8,075 nt of DNA from Clostridia bacterium (GCA_017397605.1 JAFQII010000038.1:1-8075), one strand, 5' to 3'; numbered from the stretch's first letter, positions 1 through 6,201 are shown. The notes: generated by a model not told the origin, from the letters alone. Translations and numbers: made by a program.

Positions 1-1764
1 CCCGGCGTCGGCAAGACTGCCGTTGCGGAAGCACTTGCACTGCGCATTGCTGCAGGCAACGTTCCGTACAAGCTCAAAAACAAAGAGGTCTTTTTGGTCG
101 ACATGACCGCGATCGTCGCGGGCACGCAGTTCAGAGGTCAGTTTGAAAACCGTATGAAAGGCTTGATCGACGAGGTCAAGGAAAACGGCAATATCATTCT
201 GGTCATCGACGAGATCCATTCCATCGTCGGCGCGGGCAACGCCGAGGGCGGCATGAACGCGGCAAACATTCTCAAGCCCGCACTCTCGCGCGGCGAGGTG
301 CAGATCATCGGCGCGACTACGCTGACCGAGTACCGCAAATATATCGAGCACGATGCCGCGTTGGAACGCCGTTTCCAGCCCGTTATGATCGGCGAGCCGT
401 CCATCGAGGACGCGGTTGAGATCTTAAAAGGCATCCGCACCTACTACGAAAAATACCACGGCATCCGCATTTCCGACGCAGTCGTGCGTCAGATGGTGCG
501 TTTGTCGGAGCGTTATATCAACGACAGATTCCTGCCCGACAAGGCGATCGATCTGATGGATGAGGCGTGCGCAAACGTTTCGATGCACTCCCCCGTCATC
601 AACGAGCTCAACGCCCTTGCAGACGAGATCAAGGTATTGGAAAAACAGCAGTCCGATCTCGAAGCCAAAGAAATGATGGGCGAGCAGGATTATGCAAGAC
701 TTGCCGAGCTCAAAACGACGCGTCTGCAAAAGGACCAGCGCTTTGATGAACTGTCCGCAGAACGCGACAAGCTGGAGCTGACGGTCGAGGATCTCGCCAA
801 GGTCATCGAGGTCTGGACGGGCATCCCCGCTTCCTCCATCGGCGAAAACGATTTTAAAAAGCTGGAGTCTCTCCCCGCCACGCTTCGCTCGCACATCGTC
901 GGCCAGGACGAGGCGATCGACAAGGTCGCGCGCGCCATCCGCCGCTCCCGCGCAGGCATCTCCTACAAAAAGAAGCCCGTCTCCTTTATCTTTGCGGGCA
1001 GCACGGGCGTGGGCAAAACACAGCTCGTCAAGGATCTGGCGGCATATCTGTTTGACTCCCCCGACGCGCTCATCCGTCTGGACATGAGCGAATATATGGA
1101 AAAATTTGCCGTTTCGCGCATCATCGGCTCGCCTCCCGGTTACGTCGGCTACGACGATGCGGGACAGCTGACCGAAAAAATCAGACGCAAGCCGTACTCC
1201 GTCGTGCTGTTTGACGAGATCGAAAAAGCGCACCCCGATGTGATGAACATCCTCTTGCAGATTCTCGACGACGGCAGAATCACCGACTCGCACGGCAAGG
1301 AAGTCAATTTTGAAAACACGGTCATCATTATGACCACCAACGCAGGCGCAACCGCCGCAAATCCGACGGGCTTTACCGCCACAGACAAGGAAAGCGACGA
1401 AGTCCGCGTGCGCACAGCGCTGGAAGCGTTCCTGCGTCCCGAGTTTTTAAACCGTGTGGACGAGATCGTTGTGTTCAACCGCTTGACGCGCGAGCATTTC
1501 GGCGTGATCTGCGGCATCATGCTCGGCGAGCTTGCAGACGTGCTGTCCGAAAAAGGCATCTCGTTTACCTGGACGGAAGAGATCATCGATCTGCTTGCCG
1601 ACAAGGGCTTCTCCGACAAATACGGCGCGCGCAACCTGCGCCGCCTGATCCAGACCGAGCTGGAGGACGCGATTGCAACCGAGCTTGTGGCGCGTTACAA
1701 CGACAACGTCACCGCCGTTTCCGCATCCGTAGAAAACAGCGAGGTCAAGCTGGCTGTTTTGTAA
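1..1764 (+). CDS. clpC: ClpC-type AAA+ unfoldase, 5'-truncated by the window edge
   Basis: This is the C-terminal 587 residues of a double-ring AAA+ ATPase that unfolds proteins, normally for the ClpP peptidase in the cytoplasm. The window opens inside the Walker A loop of the first ATPase domain (PGVGKT). It is followed by a pore-loop region (AGTQFRGQFENR), Walker B (ILVIDEIH) and an arginine-finger segment (LERRFQPV). A short charged coiled coil lies at about bases 590-770; that is ClpC length, much shorter than the ClpB middle domain. The second ATPase domain has Walker A GSTGVGKT (997-1020), GYVGY, Walker B VVLFDEIEKAHP and sensor residues in TTNAG. A TGF tripeptide (1366-1374) sits where ClpC carries its VGF/LGF ClpP-docking loop, so ClpP partnership is likely. 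The protein ends with a standard D2 small domain (KYGARNLRRLIQ). The N-terminal domain lies outside the window. ClpC is preferred over ClpB or ClpE because of the short middle domain and the docking tripeptide. Confidence 0.9.
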   Translation, partial: PGVGKTAVAEALALRIAAGNVPYKLKNKEVFLVDMTAIVAGTQFRGQFENRMKGLIDEVKENGNIILVIDEIHSIVGAGNAEGGMNAANILKPALSRGEVQIIGATTLTEYRKYIEHDAALERRFQPVMIGEPSIEDAVEILKGIRTYYEKYHGIRISDAVVRQMVRLSERYINDRFLPDKAIDLMDEACANVSMHSPVINELNALADEIKVLEKQQSDLEAKEMMGEQDYARLAELKTTRLQKDQRFDELSAERDKLELTVEDLAKVIEVWTGIPASSIGENDFKKLESLPATLRSHIVGQDEAIDKVARAIRRSRAGISYKKKPVSFIFAGSTGVGKTQLVKDLAAYLFDSPDALIRLDMSEYMEKFAVSRIIGSPPGYVGYDDAGQLTEKIRRKPYSVVLFDEIEKAHPDVMNILLQILDDGRITDSHGKEVNFENTVIIMTTNAGATAANPTGFTATDKESDEVRVRTALEAFLRPEFLNRVDEIVVFNRLTREHFGVICGIMLGELADVLSEKGISFTWTEEIIDLLADKGFSDKYGARNLRRLIQTELEDAIATELVARYNDNVTAVSASVENSEVKLAVL

Positions 1765-1772
1765 TGTTTTAC

Positions 1773-1806
1773 GGGATCTTAAGGGGCTCTGCCCCTTAAG
1801 AATCCC
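1773..1806 (+). repeat. Hairpin after clpC (module 4), possible weak terminator
   Basis: CTTAAGGGGC (1778-1787) pairs perfectly with GCCCCTTAAG (1791-1800) around a 3-base TCT loop. The stem extends with GGGAT (1773-1777) against ATCCC (1802-1806) across one bulged A. It starts 8 bases after the clpC stop codon, the right place for a terminator. No T-run follows directly, so it is not a canonical intrinsic terminator. Its right arm also belongs to an alternative pairing, 1794-1803 with 1879-1888. Confidence 0.6.
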
Positions 1807-1810
1807 TGCC

Positions 1811-1875
1811 CAAAAATTTTTATTGCCCGATGCTGTCGCATCGGAAAGGTAAATTTATAAACATAAAAATTTTTG
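1811..1875. repeat. Central hairpin with 13-base inverted arms (module 3 of element A)
   Basis: CCGATGC (1827-1833) pairs with GCATCGG (1838-1844) around a TGTC loop. It is flanked by a perfect 13-base inverted repeat, CAAAAATTTTTAT (1811-1823) and ATAAAAATTTTTG (1863-1875). The matching hairpin in element B (6285-6304) has a different stem sequence but the same TTTTATTGCC left flank, so the stem is conserved by paired changes. Confidence 0.7.
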
Positions 1876-1901
1876 AAGATTCTTAAGGAACTTTTTATAA
1901 A
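1873..1901 (+). promoter_or_regulatory. Candidate sigma-A promoter of the P-type ATPase-like operon
   Basis: TTGAAG (1873-1878) and TATAAA (1896-1901) are separated by exactly 17 bases, matching the housekeeping consensus at 4/6 and 5/6. Transcription would start near 1908, about 55 bases before the start codon at 1964. The -10 box lies on the loop of the 1882-1913 palindrome, so the repeat itself would supply the promoter. A second TATAAA at 1856-1861 has only a poor -35 partner. Confidence 0.45.
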
Positions 1902-1913
1902 AAGTTCCTTAAG
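1882..1913. repeat. Long AT-rich hairpin (module 2 of element A)
   Basis: CTTAAGGAACTTTT pairs with AAAAGTTCCTTAAG, a 14-bp perfect stem with a TATA loop and possible further closure. The counterpart in element B is 6226-6261. The candidate -10 box of the downstream operon (1896-1901) sits on this loop. Confidence 0.75.
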
Positions 1914-1919
1914 CGGAGC

Positions 1920-1936
1920 TTGAGGCGGAGCCTCAA
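1920..1936. repeat. Short hairpin (module 1 of element A)
   Basis: TTGAGGC pairs with GCCTCAA around a GGA loop. It ends 12 bases before the ribosome binding site of the P-type ATPase-like gene and could influence access to it. Its reverse complement matches 6203-6219 at 16 of 17 positions. Confidence 0.65.
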
Positions 1937-1948
1937 CTCTCCCCCCCA

Positions 1949-1959
1949 AAAGGAGGTGA
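1949..1959 (+). promoter_or_regulatory. Very strong ribosome binding site
   Basis: AAAGGAGGTGA is a near-complete match to the 16S rRNA anti-Shine-Dalgarno sequence, 4 bases before the ATG at 1964. It fixes the start of the P-type ATPase-like gene and suggests efficient translation. Confidence 0.85.
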
Positions 1960-1963
1960 GCAC

Positions 1964-4567
1964 ATGCAGGCAACCCAAAAACCGAATCTCAACATTCCGT
2001 CGCCGCAGACGCTCACTGCCGAGGAGCTCGCCGAAGCGCTGGGCAGCGACCTGCAAACGGGACTGACCGCGCGCAAGGCAAAAGCAAGGCTCAAGCTGCA
2101 CGGCAAAAACCTGATCCAACGCGAGATCGAGTTCCGCGCGGCAAGCAGCTTCAAGGGGCAGCTTTCGGGCATGATCAACTTGCTGTTTTTGTGTGCGATG
2201 CTGGTACTGTTTCTGTTTTCGCAGGAGACGGTGTATCTGCTTGCGATGGGCGTCGCGTTTCTGCTGATGCTGTTTGGTACGGGCGCGGAGCTGTTGGCAT
2301 CCCGCATCATGCGCACGCAAGAGAAATACTCTGCGCTGGCGGTGCGCGTCATCCGCGACGGCAAGGAGCAAAAGGTGGACAGCCGTCTGCTCGTTCCGGG
2401 CGACCTGCTACTGTTGTCCGTAGGAAATCTCGTCCCCGCCGATGCGCGCATTTTGGAAGACGACGGCAGGCTGACCGCTTTGGAAACGCCTGTCAGCGGT
2501 GTGCACCACCGCGTCCGCAAAGCGGCATTTTCCGTCGCAAGTGAGGACGAAGCGGTCTCGGCAAACATGCTTTACGCCGGCACGATCGTTACGGGCGGCA
2601 GTTGCCGCGCCATGGTCTGCCGCACGGGCAGGCAAACGCTTACCAAACAGATTCATGCAAAAAGCGACGCGTATCTGCCCCCGTTGCTCTCCCGCATGCG
2701 CGAGCACTGCCGTTATATGTCGATCGCGTGCATTCTCGGATGCTTTGTGCTGATCGTTGTCGGCATCCTCCGCGGATCCGATATCAACATGCTGTTTGCG
2801 CTTTCCGCCGCAGTCGGAGCGACGTCGCTCTGCGACAGCCTGCTTCCGCTGGCATATGTCTCGTTTGGAGACGGCTTGCTCAAGCTTTCACAAAGCAAGG
2901 TCGTCGTCCGCCGTTTTGACCGTTTGGCGCGTCTGGCGTCCGTCAATACGGTGATGTGCACCAAGGAACTGACCTTTCCGCCAAAAAAACTGCGCTTGCA
3001 CCTTATAAGCGCAGGCGGCAAAACATATCCCGCAGACGCGCCGCCCCCGCAGGCGGCAAGCGAGCTGCTCAAGCTCTCGCTGGTCTGCTCCGATCACCCC
3101 AAAACACGGCAAACGCTCGAGCAGGTTGTTTACACCCACCTTGTCGATTATTGTGTGGGCATGCAGGATATCACCGAAACATGGTTCCGCATGGATACCG
3201 CTTACAACGCCGACGGCGAGGTCAACGCGATCCTTGCATTGCACAACGACCGCACCACGACCGTGATCAAGGGTGCGCCCGAAAACATTCTGTCACGTTG
3301 TGTCGGCTATGAGCAGGACGGCAAGGAGTACAAGCTCAACGAGTCCTCCCGACGCAAAATTCTCTCCGATGCAGAAAACGCCGCCAAAAGCAACTCGTAT
3401 CTGGTCGCAATTGCTTCGGGCGTTACCGATGCCGAGAGCCTGCGTTCCCCCGAAGCGGAACGGCGGATGATCTTCCGCGGCTTTTTGGCGTTCCGCATTT
3501 CGATGGAGGTCGATGTCGCAGGCGGTATGTACAGAGCATCCCGCGCAGGGATCGAAGCGGTCGTCTCCACAAACGATCCGTATTACACCGCCGCAAGCAT
3601 CGGCAAGAGCACAGGCATCATCGAACATGAAGGACAGATGATCAGCTCGCGCGAAATTGCCGCAACCGAGCGGGGTATGTTTGTCCTCAATGCGGGAAAA
3701 TATAAATTGTTCCTGGAGCCCACCGACGAGCAATGGCTGGACGTACTTCTGCTTCGCAAGCAAGCGGGCAGAACCGTGTTGGCGACCGCGTCGAGCGAGG
3801 AAGAACTCCCGCTCTTGCGCGAGACAGACGTTTCCGCCGTGCCGACGGGCGTTCCGGACGCACTCCGCGAGTCTGCGGACGTGCTGATGCTGGAAAGCGG
3901 CTTTCATGTCCTCACCAACGGTATCCTCGGCGCGCGCATGCTGATCTCCCGCTTGCGCTGGCTGACGCAGTACCTCACCGCCGGATTTCTGAGCCTGTTT
4001 GTCGCACTGCTTTGCGCCGTCTTGATGAACACGGCGTTCCCGTTCCGCGTGCAGGAGATCCTGTTTGGCGGAATCTTTGCCAATCTGGCAATCGCTTGTG
4101 TGCTGGCGCTTTTGCCGACCGACCGCAAGCTGCTTCGTGATCCGCTCCCGCGCGGGGGCATGCAATCCGTCGCACAGCTTGCTCTGCCGTCGCTTTATGC
4201 ACTCGGAAACGGCATCCTGCTGTATGTGCTGTACCGCATCACGGGAGATACCTTCTGCACCATGATCGGCTACATGCTGTCGCAGTTTCTCTATGCCTGC
4301 GGCTGTCTGTGGGAAAACGGCGCATTCCGCCGCAAGCAGTTCGGTTACCGCGCGCTTTGGCTGTTGTTCCCCGTGCTTGCGCTGTGCAGTCTGATTCTGA
4401 TCGCCGTTCCCGGCATCAACACGGCGCTGGGATTTGCGATCCCGCATCCGATGCATTTGCTTTGGACTGCTCTCACCGCCTTCGGATGGCAAGCCGTCGT
4501 GCAAATCATCCTCTTTGTCAAACCTACGATCAAAAAAAGCAAGAAAATAAAGGAGACCCCACTATGA
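1964..4567 (+). CDS. P-type (P2-like) cation ATPase homologue, predicted catalytically dead pseudoenzyme
   Basis: This 867-residue membrane protein has the layout of PacL/SERCA-type pumps. It has an N-terminal cation-ATPase region (about 18-51), membrane segments near 70-85, 90-112, 250-269 and 275-299, an A domain (about 120-245), and P and N domains (about 325-645). Six more membrane segments follow between about 668 and 852. My hand alignment places active-site residues as follows: the phosphorylated Asp of DKTGTLT is replaced in VMCTKELT (330-337, Lys334); TGES becomes SGVH (178-181); DPPR becomes ISME (512-515); the P-domain Lys becomes Trp591; GDGVND becomes ASSEEE (609-614); PEGLP becomes CDSLLP (290-295). 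The NLVTD-type cation site of segment 6 becomes GIFAN (703-707). KGAPE (436-440) and the Asp of TGD (Asp538) remain, so nucleotide binding is possible but phosphorylation-driven transport is not expected. The frame is intact over the whole fold, arguing against a decayed gene. It overlaps the next gene by 4 bases. The physiological role is unknown. Confidence 0.85.
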   Translation: MQATQKPNLNIPSPQTLTAEELAEALGSDLQTGLTARKAKARLKLHGKNLIQREIEFRAASSFKGQLSGMINLLFLCAMLVLFLFSQETVYLLAMGVAFLLMLFGTGAELLASRIMRTQEKYSALAVRVIRDGKEQKVDSRLLVPGDLLLLSVGNLVPADARILEDDGRLTALETPVSGVHHRVRKAAFSVASEDEAVSANMLYAGTIVTGGSCRAMVCRTGRQTLTKQIHAKSDAYLPPLLSRMREHCRYMSIACILGCFVLIVVGILRGSDINMLFALSAAVGATSLCDSLLPLAYVSFGDGLLKLSQSKVVVRRFDRLARLASVNTVMCTKELTFPPKKLRLHLISAGGKTYPADAPPPQAASELLKLSLVCSDHPKTRQTLEQVVYTHLVDYCVGMQDITETWFRMDTAYNADGEVNAILALHNDRTTTVIKGAPENILSRCVGYEQDGKEYKLNESSRRKILSDAENAAKSNSYLVAIASGVTDAESLRSPEAERRMIFRGFLAFRISMEVDVAGGMYRASRAGIEAVVSTNDPYYTAASIGKSTGIIEHEGQMISSREIAATERGMFVLNAGKYKLFLEPTDEQWLDVLLLRKQAGRTVLATASSEEELPLLRETDVSAVPTGVPDALRESADVLMLESGFHVLTNGILGARMLISRLRWLTQYLTAGFLSLFVALLCAVLMNTAFPFRVQEILFGGIFANLAIACVLALLPTDRKLLRDPLPRGGMQSVAQLALPSLYALGNGILLYVLYRITGDTFCTMIGYMLSQFLYACGCLWENGAFRRKQFGYRALWLLFPVLALCSLILIAVPGINTALGFAIPHPMHLLWTALTAFGWQAVVQIILFVKPTIKKSKKIKETPL

Positions 4568-4761
4568 AAATCACCAAAGACCTTTTGATCGGCGACGTGC
4601 TCGATCAGTACCCCCACCTCGCAGAGTATTTCTTTGAGATCGGCATGCACTGCCTCGGCTGCCCGCACTCCCGCGGTGAATCCATCGAGCAGGCTTGCGA
4701 AGTACACGGCACCGACGTCGACGCGCTGCTTGCAAAGCTCAACGCCGCTGTCGCAGAATAA
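4564..4761 (+). CDS. DUF1858 (hybrid-cluster-protein-associated redox disulfide domain) protein
   Basis: This small soluble protein of 65 residues begins MKITKDLLIGDVLDQYP and carries GMHCLGCPHSRGESIEQAC, the signature of the DUF1858 / TIGR03980 family, whose members often occur near hybrid cluster proteins. Cys30 and Cys33 form a CxxC pair that could make a redox disulfide or bind metal; Cys45 is a third cysteine. The ATG at 4564 is chosen because AAAGGAG (4549-4555) precedes it by 8 bases and because the domain starts there. A longer in-frame reading frame upstream overlaps the P-type ATPase-like gene in another frame and has no family similarity. The ATG shares ATGA with the upstream stop codon, so translation is probably coupled to the membrane pseudoenzyme. 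The biochemical role of this family is poorly known. Confidence 0.85.
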   Translation: MKITKDLLIGDVLDQYPHLAEYFFEIGMHCLGCPHSRGESIEQACEVHGTDVDALLAKLNAAVAE

Positions 4762-4781
4762 GATAAGGAGGCGTACATACC

Positions 4782-5261
4782 ATGGCAAAAAAGAGCTCTT
4801 TTCTGACGGAATTCAAAAAATTCATCACCAAAGGCAACATCCTTGACATGGCTGTCGGTATGATCATCGGTACTGCGTTCAACCAGATCGTCAAATCCAT
4901 GGTCGACGACATTCTGATGCCTGTCATCGGCAGACTGGCAAACACCAAAGACCTCTCTGAGCTCAAGTACATTCTGACCGAACAAGTCCTCGCCGAAGAC
5001 GGTGTGACCGTTGAGGTTGCAGAGGTTGCGATCCGCTACGGTCAGTTCCTGTCCTACGTCCTCAACTTCTTTATCGTTGCCATGACGCTGTTTGTCATCG
5101 TGCGTTCCGCAATGATGTTCCAGAAAAAGATGGACGCGCTCAAAAAGAAGGAAGAGGAAGAGGCTCCCGCTGCTCCTCCCGCTCCCGCAGAACCCACCGT
5201 CGAAGAAAAGACGCTGGCTGTCCTCGGCGAGATCAAGTCCCTGCTGGAAGAAAAGAAATAA
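4782..5261 (+). CDS. mscL: Large-conductance mechanosensitive channel MscL
   Basis: MscL is a homopentameric membrane channel that opens under extreme membrane tension to release solutes on osmotic downshock. This 159-residue protein has the amphipathic N-terminal helix (FLTEFKKFITKGN), the Gly/Ala-rich pore helix TM1 (about 19-47, LDMAVGMIIGTAFNQIVKS) ending VDDILMPVIG, a periplasmic-side loop (about 50-84), TM2 (about 87-113), and a cytoplasmic C-terminal helix (about 139-158). The C-terminal part is somewhat extended. A KKKEEEEE stretch and an Ala/Pro linker (128-138) separate TM2 from the terminal helix. By alignment with the E. coli gate Leu19/Val23, both gate positions are Met here (Met23, Met27). 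A good AAGGAGG (4765-4771) lies 10 bases before the ATG. The gene sits 20 bases after the DUF1858 gene and 1 base before the kinase-like gene, within the same run. Confidence 0.95.
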   Translation: MAKKSSFLTEFKKFITKGNILDMAVGMIIGTAFNQIVKSMVDDILMPVIGRLANTKDLSELKYILTEQVLAEDGVTVEVAEVAIRYGQFLSYVLNFFIVAMTLFVIVRSAMMFQKKMDALKKKEEEEAPAAPPAPAEPTVEEKTLAVLGEIKSLLEEKK

Positions 5262-5262
5262 C

Positions 5263-6201
5263 ATGAAACGCTATTTACTCGGCGCGGACGGCGGCGGCAG
5301 CAAAACCGCCATCGTCCTGACCGATACCGAGCAAAACGTCATCGCGGTGGAAGAACACGGCCGCTCCAACCCCGGCGACATCGGCTACGAAGCGACCGAA
5401 CAGCTTTTAGTCGACGCTTTTTTGGGCATCTGCACACGCGCAGGCATCGACACCGCAGAGGTCGCATCGATCTTTGCGGGCGTTGCGGGTCTGACCAGCT
5501 TTTGCATGACGGAAAAGCTCCACGAAACGCTGTCGGCGCATTTTGAGGGCATTCCGATCGACTGCTCGCACGACGGCATCAACGTGCTGTACGGCGCGTT
5601 CCCCGACGGACGTGACGGCGCGATTATCATCTGCGGAACGGGCTCGTCCTGTTTTGTCAAGGTCGGCGCGTCGATCTACCGCATCGGCGGTTACGGACAG
5701 TTTGACCTCAAAGGCAACGGCTACGAGCTGGGAAAAGCGGCGTTCGGGCACGTTTTCCGCACGTTGGACGGCAGAGACCCCTACGGCGCTCTGGCGCGCT
5801 CGCTGGACGAGCAATTCGGAGGCTCCTGCCACGCGCACATCTTTGAGATCAACCGCTACACCAAGACGGAGTTTGCCCGTTTTGCGCCGTACGTCTTTGA
5901 AGCCGCACGCGCAGGCGACCCCGTGGCGGTTGCCATGCTGGAGGACCACCTCTCATACATCGCCGAGCTGATCGGCGTGGCAGGCGGACTCTTTGACGGC
6001 AAGCCGTTCCCCGTGGCATTGGCAGGCGGTATTTTCCGCGATCCGATGGCGGTCGAAATCGTAAAACGCCATTCCCCCGCTCACGCAGACATTTTCCGCA
6101 TGGAACGCGAGCCCTACCTCGGCGCGGCGGCAAAAGCAGCCGCACAGCTCCGCGGTGAACCGCGTCTCACGCAGGCGGAGTTTGTGAGAGGGAACGGGTA
6201 A
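5263..6201 (+). CDS. BadF/BadG/BcrA/BcrD-family ATPase, N-acetylglucosamine kinase-like
   Basis: This 312-residue cytoplasmic protein belongs to the ASKHA (actin/hexokinase-like) ATPase superfamily. It shows phosphate loop 1 as DGGGSKT (9-15), phosphate loop 2 as GTGSS (125-129) and an adenosine-site motif LAGGIF (253-258). RSN (34-36) and SHDG with Asp104 match the sugar-contacting Asn and catalytic Asp regions of N-acetylglucosamine kinases. The family GDEGS motif is degenerate: by alignment DLKGNGYELG (148-157) replaces GDEGSGYWIG, removing the Asp-Glu pair. The substrate may therefore not be N-acetylglucosamine. No Cys-cluster or activator features of the BadF/HgdC dehydratase-activase branch were seen, so a sugar kinase-like role is favoured. 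The ATG lies 1 base after the mscL stop with only a weak GGAAG (5246-5250) upstream, so translation probably depends on ribosomes finishing mscL. Confidence 0.8.
   Translation: MKRYLLGADGGGSKTAIVLTDTEQNVIAVEEHGRSNPGDIGYEATEQLLVDAFLGICTRAGIDTAEVASIFAGVAGLTSFCMTEKLHETLSAHFEGIPIDCSHDGINVLYGAFPDGRDGAIIICGTGSSCFVKVGASIYRIGGYGQFDLKGNGYELGKAAFGHVFRTLDGRDPYGALARSLDEQFGGSCHAHIFEINRYTKTEFARFAPYVFEAARAGDPVAVAMLEDHLSYIAELIGVAGGLFDGKPFPVALAGGIFRDPMAVEIVKRHSPAHADIFRMEREPYLGAAAKAAAQLRGEPRLTQAEFVRGNG

Larger units (their letters stand above)
1773..1936. repeat. Modular palindromic intergenic element A
   Basis: The gap between clpC and the P-type ATPase-like gene is almost entirely palindromes. In order they are a GGGGC/GCCCC hairpin (1773-1806), a central hairpin between AT-rich inverted arms (1811-1875), a 14-bp stem (1882-1913) and a 7-bp stem (1920-1936). 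The same modules occur in reverse order and on the opposite strand at 6203-6388 (element B). The 29 bases 1908-1936, reverse-complemented, match 6203-6231 at 27 positions. This marks a dispersed repeat family rather than two unrelated terminators. No target duplication or transposase was seen. It may act as a bidirectional RNA-structure or transcription-attenuating element; that is inference. Confidence 0.75.

Noticed and set aside
424..1293. A 289-codon minus-strand frame over clpC
   Set aside because: It is an antisense shadow of a strongly conserved AAA+ gene, with no supporting start signal.
1778..1800. Classical rho-independent terminator for clpC
   Set aside because: The stem is strong but no T-run follows it, and the same module recurs elsewhere as part of a repeat. 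It is kept only as a possible weak terminator.
1773..1936. CRISPR array or insertion sequence in the palindromic region
   Set aside because: There are no regularly spaced identical repeats with unique spacers, and no transposase or clear terminal inverted repeats with a target duplication.
3293..4504. A 403-codon open frame on the minus strand within the P-type ATPase-like gene
   Set aside because: It is a GC-driven shadow of the plus-strand gene: no ribosome binding site, composition rich in His, Gln, Arg and Ala, and no recognisable domain, whereas the plus strand encodes a clear membrane protein.
4309..4563. Extended N-terminus for the DUF1858 protein
   Set aside because: The extra 85 codons overlap the last membrane segments of the upstream gene in another frame and lack family similarity. 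The ATG at 4564 has a well-placed ribosome binding site.
1964..4567. Frameshift or sequencing error explaining the missing DKTGTLT motif
   Set aside because: The frame continues in register with homologous sequence on both sides of 2951-2974, and several other catalytic motifs are also replaced. A single local error cannot explain it.
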